NCBI GenBank assembly: GCA_963743035.1
Contig: CAVUOB010000018.1
Span: 1 to 64,000, forward strand
Reading direction: 5' to 3'
DNA length: 64,000 bases
Source of the DNA: PALSA-911 sp963743035
GTDB lineage: Bacteria; Pseudomonadota; Alphaproteobacteria; Acetobacterales; Acetobacteraceae
In this document: positions 26,698 through 36,504 of the stretch, piece after piece
Layout of the letters: each line of letters begins with the position of its first letter
How positions within the stretch are numbered: the first letter of the stretch is position 1
Translations under genes and position numbers: made by a program
Notes under the pieces: generated by a model
Told to the model about the DNA's origin: nothing
What the model saw: only the letters and a program-made list of their open reading frames with translations
The model's database searches: none

Positions 26698-28204
26698 CGG
26701 CGCGTGCCGCGATATATCTGGCAACCTCGTGCTGCTGCTGCGCGCTCAGATGCAGACCGAGCTTGGAACGCCGCCACAGCACGTCTTCCGCCGACATCGC
26801 CCATTCCTTGTCCAGCAGGTAGTCGATTTCCGCCTGATACAGGCCGGAGCCGAAATCGGTCCCGAGCGCTTCCAGCGAACCGGCGCTGCCAAGAATGCGG
26901 CCGACGCGCGTGCCGTAGGCATGCGCCAGGCGACGCGCCAGCGCGACCGGTAGCCAGGGATGGGCCGCGCGCAGCAGGGTCAGGAAATCATCGAAGCCAA
27001 GGTCCATGTCCCCGCCGGGCAGCGGCGTGCGCGCGGTCCACGGAGCCGGGCGCGGCGGCGCGACGAAGGGCTGCAGTTTTTCGATCGCGTGCTCGGCCAG
27101 TTTGCGGAAGGTCGTGATCTTGCCGCCAAAGACGGAGAGCAGCGGCGCCTGGCCCGGCTCGCCATCGAGATCGAGAACATAGTCGCGGGTCACCGCCGAG
27201 GCCTGCCGGGCCTCGTTGTCATAGAGCGGGCGGATGCCGGAATAGCTGTGCACGGCGTCGCCGGGCGTGACGGGCGTGCGGAAATGGTTCGAGACCGCGC
27301 GGCAGAGGTAAACGGCCTCCGCCTCGCTGATGGCGACGCTGGACGGGTCGCCCTCGAAGGCGACGTCGGTCGTTCCGACCAGGGTGAAATCCTGCTCATA
27401 GGGAATGGCGAAGATCACGCGCCGGTCGTCGTTCTGCAGGATGTAGGCCTGCTCGCCCTCATACAGCCGCGGAAACACCAGATGGCTGCCCTTGATCAGC
27501 CGGGAGCGCCCCTTGCCCTGGACCGCCGCGCGCTGGTGCAGCATTTCCTCCACCCAGGGGCCGGTGGCATTCACCAGGGCGCGCGCGCTGACCTGCCGCT
27601 TTTCACCCGTAAGCCTGTCCTCCAGCTCGGCCCGCCACAACCTGCCGTCGCGGCGGACGGAAAGGCAGCGCGTGCGCGTGAGGATTTCCGCGCCGCGTTC
27701 CCTTGCGTCCATTGCGTTCAGCACCACCAGCCGCGAATCGTCGACCCAGCAATCGGAATACATGAAACCGGTGGTGAACCGCTCCTGCAGCGGCGCGCCC
27801 ACGGCGTTCTGACGCAGATGTACGCGGCGGGAGGCGGGCAGGCGGCGGCGCGGGCCAAGCCAGTCGTAGATCAGCAGGCCGAGGCGGATCAGCCAGACCG
27901 GGCGCTGCGCGCCGTCATGCGGCAGCACGAAGCGCATCGGCCAGACGATATGCGGGGCGATGCCGAGCAGCACCTCGCGTTCGATCAGCGCCTCCCGCAC
28001 CAGGCGGAATTCGTAATGCTCGAGATAGCGCAATCCGCCATGCACGAGCTTGCTGGAGGCGGAGGAGGTGGCGCTGGCGAGATCTGCCTGTTCGCAAAGG
28101 ATCACCGACAAGCCGCGCCCGGCGGCGTCGCGCGCGATGCCCGCGCCGTTCACCCCGCCACCGACAACCAGCAGATCCGCTTCAGACCTCTTGGACACAG
28201 GCAT
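26690..28204 (-). CDS. glpD: Aerobic glycerol-3-phosphate dehydrogenase
   Basis: FAD-dependent membrane-associated enzyme oxidising glycerol-3-phosphate to dihydroxyacetone phosphate and feeding electrons to ubiquinone. Seen: LLVVGGGVNGAGIARDAAGRGL (FAD site), SSKLVHGGLRYLEHYEFRLV (family signature), LVNATGPWVEEML, GTTDVAFEGDP, YSGIRPLYDN and VFGGKITTFRKLAEHA. About 504 residues, intact. ATG 28204 follows a GAGGAA Shine-Dalgarno. A perfect palindrome lies 77-104 bases upstream, between it and the divergent glpR. Confidence 0.97.
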   Translation of the reverse strand: MPVSKRSEADLLVVGGGVNGAGIARDAAGRGLSVILCEQADLASATSSASSKLVHGGLRYLEHYEFRLVREALIEREVLLGIAPHIVWPMRFVLPHDGAQRPVWLIRLGLLIYDWLGPRRRLPASRRVHLRQNAVGAPLQERFTTGFMYSDCWVDDSRLVVLNAMDARERGAEILTRTRCLSVRRDGRLWRAELEDRLTGEKRQVSARALVNATGPWVEEMLHQRAAVQGKGRSRLIKGSHLVFPRLYEGEQAYILQNDDRRVIFAIPYEQDFTLVGTTDVAFEGDPSSVAISEAEAVYLCRAVSNHFRTPVTPGDAVHSYSGIRPLYDNEARQASAVTRDYVLDLDGEPGQAPLLSVFGGKITTFRKLAEHAIEKLQPFVAPPRPAPWTARTPLPGGDMDLGFDDFLTLLRAAHPWLPVALARRLAHAYGTRVGRILGSAGSLEALGTDFGSGLYQAEIDYLLDKEWAMSAEDVLWRRSKLGLHLSAQQQHEVARYIAARADV

Positions 28205-28280
28205 TTCCTCAGGCTTCTGCCACAGGCGCACCGGGCGCCGTCGCGCATTGCGCTGCGAGCGGGGCTTAGCGCATGGGCGC

Positions 28281-28308
28281 GAATACGAAAAGGTACATTT
28301 TCGTATTC
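28281..28308. promoter_or_regulatory. Probable GlpR operator in the glpD-glpR intergenic region
   Basis: A perfect inverted repeat with 11-base arms, GAATACGAAAA and TTTTCGTATTC, separated by 6 bases. It sits in the 196-base gap between divergent glpD and glpR. A further half-site-like TTCGTATCCGAAAA lies at 28338-28352. The core TTTTCGT is shared with the palindrome before the ABC transporter operon at 29364-29394. DeoR-family GlpR proteins bind TTCG/CGAA-rich palindromes, so this is the likely site for autoregulation and glycerol control; binding is inferred. Confidence 0.72.
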
Positions 28309-28400
28309 AGACATTCATCCCGGACACGCGTCCGAAATTCGTATCCGAAAACTGCCGATGGCGGGCTGGCTTCCGCGGCGCCTTCGCCTATGCTTTTCCC

Positions 28401-29228
28401 ATGACAGGCGATACCCCGCAAAAACCGGCCGAGCGCGCCGAGGAAAGGCTGAGCGCTCCCGACCGGCAGCGGGCCATCATCGACATGGTGATGGACCGCC
28501 ATTACGTGGACATCGCCTCGCTGTCGCGCCATTTCGGCGTGACGGTGCAGACCATTCGCCGCGACCTCAACCAGCTCGGCGCCGCCGGCCTGCTGCATCG
28601 CCATCACGGCGGCGCCGCGGCGAAGGAATCGAGCGTCGAGAATATCGGCTACGCGGACCGGCAGGTCATCAACCGGCCGGAAAAGCTGCGCATCGCGCAG
28701 GCCGCCGCGGCGCTGATCCCGGACAATGCCTCGCTGTTCGTGAACATCGGCACCACGACGGAGGCAGTGGCCGATGCGCTGGTGCATCATCGCAACCTGC
28801 GCATCGTGACCAACAACCTGAATGTGGCCATGCGCCTCAGCCGGGCGACCAGTTTCGAGATCATCATCGCCGGCGGGGTGATCCGCAATGCCGATGGCGG
28901 CGTGGTCGGCGAGACGACGGCGGAGTTCTTCGAGCAGTTCCGGGTGGATTTCGGCATCATCGGCATCAGCGCCATCGATCCCGTGGACGGTTCGCTGCTC
29001 GACTATGATTACCGCGAGGTCCGCGTGTCGCAGGCCATTCTGCGCAACGCCAAGCGGGTGGTGCTGGTGGCCGACCATTCGAAGTTCGAGCGGGACGCGA
29101 TGGTGCGCCTGGGGTCGATCCGCCAGGTGCATATGCTGTGCACCGACCGGCCGCCGCCGCCGAATATCGCCGCCCTGCTGCAGGAGGCGGGGGCGGAACT
29201 GATCATGGCGCCGCGGACCGGGGGGTAG
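28401..29228 (+). CDS. glpR: DeoR-family glycerol-3-phosphate regulon repressor
   Basis: 275-residue DeoR-family repressor. Seen: N-terminal helix-turn-helix RQRAIIDMVMDRHYVDIASLSRHFGVTVQTIRRDLNQL, HHGGAAAKES, then the sugar-phosphate-sensing domain LFVNIGTTTEAVADAL (the GTTT phosphate site), VTNNLNVAMRL, GIIGISAIDPVDGSLLDYDYREV and VVLVADHSKFERDAMVRLG. The DYREV and DHSKF signatures are those of GlpR orthologues. It is divergent to glpD-glpK and upstream of a co-directional ABC transporter operon. A start at ATG 28401 gives the usual family length. Confidence 0.93.
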   Translation: MTGDTPQKPAERAEERLSAPDRQRAIIDMVMDRHYVDIASLSRHFGVTVQTIRRDLNQLGAAGLLHRHHGGAAAKESSVENIGYADRQVINRPEKLRIAQAAAALIPDNASLFVNIGTTTEAVADALVHHRNLRIVTNNLNVAMRLSRATSFEIIIAGGVIRNADGGVVGETTAEFFEQFRVDFGIIGISAIDPVDGSLLDYDYREVRVSQAILRNAKRVVLVADHSKFERDAMVRLGSIRQVHMLCTDRPPPPNIAALLQEAGAELIMAPRTGG

Positions 29229-29363
29229 CGCCGGGCCCCATGTTCGAAAGCGAATGAGGGCAGGGCAGCGGACGATCCCGCCGCCCGGCATCAATGCGAA
29301 TGCGCCCGTTCCGTGCCCATGTCCGTGGGCAGGTGCGCCTTTTCCAGCGGCGTTTGGGCGGAA

Positions 29364-29415
29364 TTTTTCGTTCGTCATGCACGAAAACGAAAAACTCCCT
29401 TTTCGCTTTCGCATT
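29364..29415. promoter_or_regulatory. Probable GlpR operators upstream of the ABC transporter operon
   Basis: Within the 395-base gap 29229-29623, the inverted repeat TTTTTCGTT (29364-29372) and AACGAAAAA (29386-29394) encloses an inner CGT/ACG pair. A second TTTTCGCTTTCGCATT block follows at 29399-29414. The TTTTCG/CGAAAA cores match the perfect palindrome between glpD and glpR, so the ABC operon is probably in the GlpR regulon. The remainder of the gap has no open frame with homology and no recognisable RNA. Confidence 0.65.
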
Positions 29416-29623
29416 CCTGGATTAGCTTGCTTCGGCCGAGCGGCGGAAAAGACGGGGAACCTCGTCTGCCGGCGCGATGGCCTGGGGAAACGGTAGCGTC
29501 CAGACGAACGCGGCGAATGCGGCGGTCGTTCGCGGCGGTCCGGGATCGCTTCCAGACAATGCAGTGTGGAGCAGCGCCGCGGCTGGCCCGGTGGGTGAGC
29601 GAGGGTGCGTAAGCGAGGGTGCA

Positions 29624-30986
29624 GTGAACGACAATCAAAAGAACAAGAGCAAGCTTTCCCGCAGGGCGGTTCTCGCCGCGGGCGCATCGGTGATTGCCGC
29701 GCAGGCCGTCGCCGCGAAGGGCTTCGCCGCCGCGCCGGGCGAAGGCCTCGGCACCGCGGACGCGCCGCTGGAAATCCGGATGATTGCCAACGAGGCGTTC
29801 GCCAAGCAGTGGCAAACCAACATGGTGCCCGAGTTCAACAAGACCCAGCCGCATATCAAGGTCACGATCGATGGCGTGCCCTATCCGGAATTGCTGGCGA
29901 AGAGCCTGCTGGACGTCACCGGCGCCAACCCGACCTATGACATCATCATCGCCGACGATCCCTGGATCCCCCAGCTCGCGCAGACCGGCGCCCTGCTGGA
30001 CCTGAAGAAGGATACGGCGGCCTGGACCGATCCGGGCTACGACTGGGACGACTTCAATGCCGCCCCGCTCGCCGCCGGGGAGTGGAAGAAAGCGCAGTAC
30101 GGGGTTCCCGTGCGCTCCAACATGCTGCTGATGTTCACCAACAGGACGCTCTACAAGAAGGCCGGCCTGCCCGCCCCGACGCCGAAGCTGACCTGGGCCG
30201 AGGTACATGGCGCAGGCGCCGAAGCTGGTGCAGGACGCCAACGGCAGCGGCAAGGTCAATGCCTGGGCGGTGGACACCTATTTCATCCGCGACGTGCTCA
30301 CCCCCACCATCTGGCAGGCGATCCTCAACTCCAATGGCGGGCGCCTGCTGGACGAGAACAACAAGCCGGCCTTCAACAATCCGGCCGGGATCCAGGCGCT
30401 GCAGGCCCACATGGACCTGCTGAAATACGCGCCGCCCGGTGCGGTGAGCCACGGCTTCAATGAATCGCTGCAGGCGTTTCGGCAGGGGCAGGTGGCGACG
30501 ATGTTCATGTGGGGCAGCGTCTTCAAGGGCACGGCGATCGACAAGGCGGCCACCACGCTCACCCAGGACGAGGTCGGCATCCAGGTAATGCCCGCTGGCA
30601 GCCAGCTTCCCGGCACTCATCGCGGAATCTGGACCGGCGCCATCACCAACAAGAGCCGGCAGCCGCGCGCCGCCTGGGCGCTGCTGCAATGGCTGAGCTC
30701 GAAGCAGGGCGAAACCTGGCACGCCAACACGCTCGGCGCATTTCCCGCGCGCAAGTCGACACTGGCGACGCCGCCGCAGAGCGACTGGCTGGTTCCCGTC
30801 TACGCCACGCTGCAGCAGGCCTACGATGCCGCCGAGGCCGGCCAGATGTGGCGCCCGCGCCTGCCGAAATCCGACGCGGTGCAGCAGATCCTTGCCGAGG
30901 AAACCAGCCGCGCCATGGCCGGCGAGATCGGCGCGGAGGCCGCCATCCAGAACGCGGCACGAAAGATCGACAAGCTGCGGCTGTAG
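29624..30986 (+). CDS. Carbohydrate/polyol ABC transporter substrate-binding protein, one frameshift
   Basis: Periplasmic solute-binding protein of the family 1 (UgpB/MalE-like) type, about 453 residues once the frame is repaired. Seen: GTG start 29624, a Tat-type signal with twin arginine (KLSRRAVLAAGASVIAAQAV), the mature start LEIRMIANEAFAKQWQTNMV, TYDIIIADDPWIPQLAQTGA, YGVPVRSNMLLMFTNRTLYKKAGLP. Near 30205 the frame changes and the remainder continues MAQAPKLVQDANGSGKVNAW to KIDKLRL at 30986. The operon context (two permeases, one ATPase) and GlpR-like sites suggest a glycerol, glycerol-phosphate or related polyol ligand. Confidence 0.88.
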
Positions 30987-31007
30987 CGCGTCTTCGGAAC
31001 GGATGTC

Positions 31008-31946
31008 ATGAGCACGGTTCGACAGGCAAGGCCGGGGCGGCGCCCCGGTCGGGGGTCCGCTCGGGGCAGGACATGGATGGCCGACTGGCTGAGCCGGTGG
31101 GCCTTCATGACGCCGGCCGCCGTGCTGCTGCTGGCAGTGCTGGCCTATCCGATCTTCTACACGATCCGGATCAGCTTTTCGGAGCTCGATCTCGGCACGT
31201 TCACGGCCACCGAATGGGTCGGCTGGGACAATTACGCCACCGTGCTCGAGGATGAGCGGTTCTGGAATTCGCTGCGGGTGACCGGCGTCTATCTGGCGCT
31301 GGCGCTGCCGTTGCAGATGCTGCTCGGTTTCGGGATCGCCTTCCTGATCAATGCAGAATGGCGCGGGCGCGGCGTGGTCCGCGCCCTGTTCATCATTCCC
31401 ATGGTGGTGGCCCCGGTCGTCGCCGGCGGTATCTGGCGCATGCTGCTCGACCCGCTCTGGGGCCTGGTCAATTACGGGCTTGGGCTGGCCGGCATGGGCC
31501 CGGTGGACTGGCTGGGCAATCCGACGCTGGCGATGGTGACCGTGGTCATCATCGATACCTGGCGATGGACGCCGTTCGTCACGCTGATCGCCACCGCGGC
31601 GCTGCTTTCCCTGCCGCGCGACGTGTTCGAGGCCGCGGAGATCGACGGCGCCAACTGGTGGACAAAGTTCTGGTCGATCACCGTCCCGCTGCTGATGCCG
31701 ATGATCGCCGCGACCTTCATCGTCCGCTGGCTGGGGGCGGTGAAGATGTTCGACATCGCCCTGGCGGCCACCAATGGCGGCCCGGGGCGTGCTACCAATG
31801 TCATCAACCTGTTCATCTATGACGAGGCCTTCCGTTCGTTGAAATTCGCCGAATCGGCGGCCATGGCGGTGATCATCCTGCTGATCACCATGGTGCTGAC
31901 CGGGATATTCCTCCGTGGCGCCAGGGCGCTGGAGAACAAGTCGTGA
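31008..31946 (+). CDS. Sugar ABC transporter permease (MalF/UgpA type)
   Basis: Inner-membrane permease of about 312 residues with six predicted helices. Seen: first helix AFMTPAAVLLLAVLAYPIFYTI, then IRISFSELDLGTFTATEWVG, the permease core TGVYLALALPLQMLLGFGIAFL, and the EAA loop FEAAEIDGANWWTKFWSITVP that docks on the ATPase. ATG 31008 lies 21 bases after the binding-protein stop. Its stop overlaps the start of the second permease (GTGA), which argues for stoichiometric translation of a heterodimeric channel. Confidence 0.93.
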   Translation: MSTVRQARPGRRPGRGSARGRTWMADWLSRWAFMTPAAVLLLAVLAYPIFYTIRISFSELDLGTFTATEWVGWDNYATVLEDERFWNSLRVTGVYLALALPLQMLLGFGIAFLINAEWRGRGVVRALFIIPMVVAPVVAGGIWRMLLDPLWGLVNYGLGLAGMGPVDWLGNPTLAMVTVVIIDTWRWTPFVTLIATAALLSLPRDVFEAAEIDGANWWTKFWSITVPLLMPMIAATFIVRWLGAVKMFDIALAATNGGPGRATNVINLFIYDEAFRSLKFAESAAMAVIILLITMVLTGIFLRGARALENKS

Positions 31947-32803
31947 GAAGCCATGCGGTTTCGCGGCGCCGGCGGCGCAAGCTGCCGGTCGGCCGGTATC
32001 TGCGCATCGCCGGTGGCGTGGCGGCCTGCGCGGCGTTCCTGTTTCCGGTGTTCTGGATGGTGCTGACGTCGTTCAAGTCGCCGCGCGACATCTTCACCAC
32101 GCCGCCGACCTTCCTGTTCACGCCGACGATCGATACCTATACCAGCTATCTGCAGCACGCCGACGTGCCGCATCGGATGCTGAACACGGTGATCGTCGCC
32201 TGCGGCGCCGGGCTGGTGTCGATCGTCGCGGGATCGATGGCCGGGTACGCCCTGGCCCGCATCCAGCTGCGCGGCGCCGCCACGATCGGCACCCTGATCC
32301 TGCTGTCGCGCGGCGTGCCGCCGATCGCGCTGGCGGTGCCGATGTTCCTGGTGGCCCGCAATGTCGGGCTGATCGACAAGCACATCACCCTGATCCTGGC
32401 CTACTGCACCTTCCTCATCCCCTATGTGATGTGGCTGATGCGCGGCTTCTTCCAGTCGCTGCCGGCTGAATTGGAGGAGGCGGCGAAGCTCGACGGATGC
32501 AGCCGGTTCGGCGCGTTCTTTCGCATCATCGTGCCGATCTCGCTGCCCGGATTGATCTCCACGCTCATTTTCAGCGTGATCCTGGCCTGGGAAGAGCTGC
32601 TGTTCGCGCTGGTGCTGACCAACCGGAACGCGACGACGATCCCGGTGGCGATCGCGGGGATCGCCGGCGACACCGTCAACGGCGCCAACTGGGGCGCCCT
32701 GGCGGCGGTTGGCACGCTCACGGTCATTCCGGTGATGATCTTTGCGTTGATCGTGCAGAAATGGCTGATCCAGGGCCTGGCCGATGGCGCGACGAAGGGC
32801 TGA
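31943..32803 (+). CDS. Sugar ABC transporter permease (MalG/UgpE type)
   Basis: Partner permease of 286 residues. Seen: N-terminal helix IAGGVAACAAFLFPVFWMVLTSFKS (the family's conserved first-loop SFK), GSMAGYALARIQLRG, GVPPIALAVPMFLVARNVGLID, MWLMRGFFQSLPAELEEAAKLDG with the EAA motif, and FSVILAWEELLFALVLTN. A GTG start at 31943 overlaps the upstream stop by four bases. It is followed after 117 bases by the DUF2804 gene, then the ATPase. Confidence 0.93.
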   Translation: MRSHAVSRRRRRKLPVGRYLRIAGGVAACAAFLFPVFWMVLTSFKSPRDIFTTPPTFLFTPTIDTYTSYLQHADVPHRMLNTVIVACGAGLVSIVAGSMAGYALARIQLRGAATIGTLILLSRGVPPIALAVPMFLVARNVGLIDKHITLILAYCTFLIPYVMWLMRGFFQSLPAELEEAAKLDGCSRFGAFFRIIVPISLPGLISTLIFSVILAWEELLFALVLTNRNATTIPVAIAGIAGDTVNGANWGALAAVGTLTVIPVMIFALIVQKWLIQGLADGATKG

Positions 32804-32920
32804 GGGGCAAGGCCGTCCCCCTGCGGCGGCCGGGCGGCCAAGGCGCGATCGAACGGAAATTCGACCCGATTCAACAACGCATATCCGGAAGGCCGTCGGC
32901 CTGATGGCGGAGATAGGCAG

Positions 32921-33934
32921 ATGGCTGGCGGCGTGAACAAGACCGAGCGCGAAATCACCCGGCCGGTCGATCTCTGTCTGCCGGACGGCACGCTCAATCC
33001 GGCGGCTGTCGGCTGGACGCGCAAGCCGCTGCACCGGGCCAACCTCCGGGGCTGGGGGCGGAACAAGCGCTTCGAATACTGGTGCATCGTCACGCCGGAG
33101 ATCATCGTCGCGGTCAATGTCTCGCATTCCGACTACCGGGTGACGCTGGCGACGTTCTTCCTCGACCTCAAGACGTTGGAAGCCATCCCCGAGGCCGAGA
33201 TCCATTGGCTGCCGCGCGCCAGGGTGGATCCGATGCCCGAGCGATCGGGAGACGGCGCGATCATCGGCAGGGGCGATCGGATGCAGATCCGGATGCTGCC
33301 GACCGAAACCGGCACGAGCCTGCATGCGACCACGCCGCGGGTGAGCGTGGACCTCCAGGCCATCGAAGAGGAAGGCCACGAATCGATGGGCGTGGTGGTG
33401 CCCTGGGATGCGCGCCGCTTCCAGTACACACGGAAGGACAATTGCCTTCCCGTCAGCGGGCGGGTGACCGTCGATGGCCGGACATACGAGGTCGATGCCG
33501 CGACGGCATATGCCACGCTGGATCACGGCCGCGGCCGCTGGCCCTATTCCATCGTGTGGAACTGGGCGTCGGGCAGCGGGCGCAGCCATGGCCACGAAAT
33601 CGGCCTGCAATTCGGCGCGAAATGGACCGACGGCACGCCGTCCACCGAGAACGTGCTGCGCATCGACGGAAGGCTGCACAAGATCAGCCAGGAACTGGAA
33701 TGGAACTACGACCGCGCCGATTGGATGCGGCCCTGGACCATTCGGGGAGACCGCGTGGATCTGACGTTCACGCCGGTATACGACCGGCAATCATCCTTCG
33801 ACCGGCTTGTGGTGATCAGCAAGGAACATCAGTGCTTCGGATATTTCGACGGCACCGTCATCGACGATTCCGGCCGGAAATTCGAGGTGGAGAAATGCTA
33901 CGGCTGGGCCGAGGAGGTCCGGCGCCGTTGGTGA
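32921..33934 (+). CDS. DUF2804 family protein
   Basis: 337-residue protein that matches my memory of the uncharacterised DUF2804 family. Seen: EITRPVDLCLPDGTLNPAAVGW, many aromatic and Trp residues (HRANLRGWGRNKRFEYWCIV), DHGRGRWPYSIVWNWASGSG (the most conserved-looking stretch), NVLRIDGRLHKISQELEWNY and LTFTPVYDRQS. It is predicted to be beta-rich, with no signal peptide or membrane helix. Its role is unknown. It lies inside an ABC-transporter operon between permease and ATPase, so it may process or sense the imported compound. Identity is by motif recall; function is not inferred further. Confidence 0.75.
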   Translation: MAGGVNKTEREITRPVDLCLPDGTLNPAAVGWTRKPLHRANLRGWGRNKRFEYWCIVTPEIIVAVNVSHSDYRVTLATFFLDLKTLEAIPEAEIHWLPRARVDPMPERSGDGAIIGRGDRMQIRMLPTETGTSLHATTPRVSVDLQAIEEEGHESMGVVVPWDARRFQYTRKDNCLPVSGRVTVDGRTYEVDAATAYATLDHGRGRWPYSIVWNWASGSGRSHGHEIGLQFGAKWTDGTPSTENVLRIDGRLHKISQELEWNYDRADWMRPWTIRGDRVDLTFTPVYDRQSSFDRLVVISKEHQCFGYFDGTVIDDSGRKFEVEKCYGWAEEVRRRW

Positions 33935-33994
33935 CCGGCAAGGTCCCGACCCCCTCATTGCCGCGACCAAAGGCTGACCAAAAGGAAATTGTCC

Positions 33995-35099
<1,105 letters not shown>

Positions 35100-35116
35100 C
35101 GCGGGCAGGCGGCCTC

Positions 35117-35210
35117 GAAGCAAGCAAGCCCGGGCTTTGCCCGGACCCACCAAAGGGCAGTCGCCCTTTGGAAACCCGTTTGACGAGGTCCAGGGGCTCG
35201 GCCCCTGGCT
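35117..35210. repeat. Composite palindromic element, copy D (half, no central hairpin)
   Basis: A shortened member of the family at 15844, 53632 and 60501. Left part: GAAGCAAG start, hairpin CCCGGGCTTTGCCCGG, spacer ACCCA, hairpin CCAAAGGGCAGTCGCCCTTT extended by GG, then AAACCCG. Right part: a single hairpin CCAGGGGCTCGGCCCCTGG ending in CCTGGCT two bases before the convergent stop at 35212-35214. The long central hairpin is missing. The whole gap between two convergent genes is occupied, so a bidirectional terminator role is plausible. Confidence 0.78.
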
Positions 35211-35211
35211 G

Positions 35212-36450
35212 TCAGCTCTTCAGATAGGGGCAGCCCAGACGCTCCATCGACATGAACACCTGGTCGGCCGGAATGGTGGCGAGCCGCTTGTAGTAGTCGA
35301 ACTTGTATTTGCTCTCCGCCGGCGACTTCACCTGCCAGACATGGGTGTCGTGAATATACTTGCCGTCGGCGCGAACCGTACCGGGGCCGAACAGCGGGTC
35401 GTCGGTCGGCATCGCCTTCATCTGATCGGCCATCGCGCGGCCGCTCGCCTTGGCTTTCTCGATGCCGAGCGCATGGGCGGCCTTCAGGATATGCAGCGTC
35501 GCCGAATAGGCGCCGGCATGGAATATGGTCGGCTTGCGGTCGGGAAACTGCGTCTCGAACCTGGCGGCGAAGGCGCGGGTGCCGTCGTTCAGGTCCCAGT
35601 AGAACGCCTCGGTGAAAACCACGCCCTGCGCCGTCTTCAGCCCCAGCGCTTCGACGTTGTTGATCGAGAACACCAGCCCGGCGATCCTGGTGTCGCCCTG
35701 CAGCAGGCCGAACTCGGCCGCCTGCTTGATGCAGTTGGTGGTGTCATCGCCGGCATTGGCCATGCAGATCACGTTCGCGCCGCTGGCCTGCGCGGCCAGC
35801 AGCGCCGAGGAGAAATCGGTCGTGCCGGGAAACGCGTAGAGGACCGAGCCCACCACCTTGCCGCCGGCACCGAGGATCGACTCCGTGGCATAGCCCTGCA
35901 TCGACCGGCCGCTGATATAGTCGGGCGTAATGAAGAACCATTTGTCGCCGCCCAGCCGGGTAAGCTCGCGCGCCGTTCCGGCGGAATTGCCCCACAGATC
36001 GTAGGTCCAGTGAATCTGGTTCGGCGTGCAGTATTTGCCCGTCAGGTCCGGCACCCCGGCGCCGGTGAACACCACCAGCTTGTCCTTCTCGCGCGCCACG
36101 TTGCCGACCGAGATGGCGGCGGCGGATTGCGGCAGGCCGATGACGCAGTCGACGTCGCTGCGGTCATAGAAGCTGCGCGAGACGGTGGTGGCAGTGTCGA
36201 CCGCGGTTCCCATGTCGCCCGACAGCACCTCGGCCTTGAAGCCGGGATGGGCGGCCATGAAATCGGCCGCCGCCAGCCGGGCGGTGAACAGCGATCCCGG
36301 GCCGTCGCCGGCCGAGTAGGTGCCGGACATGTCGTTGACCAGAGCCAGGCGATAGACCGGCGCCTCGGCGCGCGCCGCGCCTGGCAGCAGCAGCCCGGCG
36401 CCGCCCGCTGCGGCCAGCAGGGTGCGGCGGTCGATGGTATTGCGGGTCAT
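35212..36450 (-). CDS. LivK-type ABC transporter substrate-binding protein
   Basis: Periplasmic leucine-binding-protein-like receptor of 412 residues, type I fold. Seen: Tat-like signal IDRRTLLAAAGGAGLLLPGAARAEA, mature start YRLALVNDMSGTYSAGDG, VDCVIGLPQSAAAISVGNVA, FFITPDYISGRSMQGYATES (binding-cleft region) and HAGAYSATLHILKAAHALG. No permease or ATPase genes of a Liv transporter are nearby. Its place at the end of an acyl-CoA catabolic cluster suggests it delivers the aromatic or organic-acid substrate. Intact; ATG at 36450. Confidence 0.9.
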   Translation of the reverse strand: MTRNTIDRRTLLAAAGGAGLLLPGAARAEAPVYRLALVNDMSGTYSAGDGPGSLFTARLAAADFMAAHPGFKAEVLSGDMGTAVDTATTVSRSFYDRSDVDCVIGLPQSAAAISVGNVAREKDKLVVFTGAGVPDLTGKYCTPNQIHWTYDLWGNSAGTARELTRLGGDKWFFITPDYISGRSMQGYATESILGAGGKVVGSVLYAFPGTTDFSSALLAAQASGANVICMANAGDDTTNCIKQAAEFGLLQGDTRIAGLVFSINNVEALGLKTAQGVVFTEAFYWDLNDGTRAFAARFETQFPDRKPTIFHAGAYSATLHILKAAHALGIEKAKASGRAMADQMKAMPTDDPLFGPGTVRADGKYIHDTHVWQVKSPAESKYKFDYYKRLATIPADQVFMSMERLGCPYLKS

Positions 36451-36504
36451 GGGGGCGTTTCCTGATCGGTTTCTGATTATATGGCCTGAAATGTCACGCC
36501 GGCC

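Noticed and set aside
29477..29623. Upstream extension of the binding-protein frame to 29477
   Set aside because: The extension is antisense-like filler; the Tat signal begins right after the GTG at 29624.
31817..33790. 657-codon minus-strand frame over the ABC permease and DUF2804 genes
   Set aside because: Shadow of co-linear plus-strand genes that have clear family motifs.
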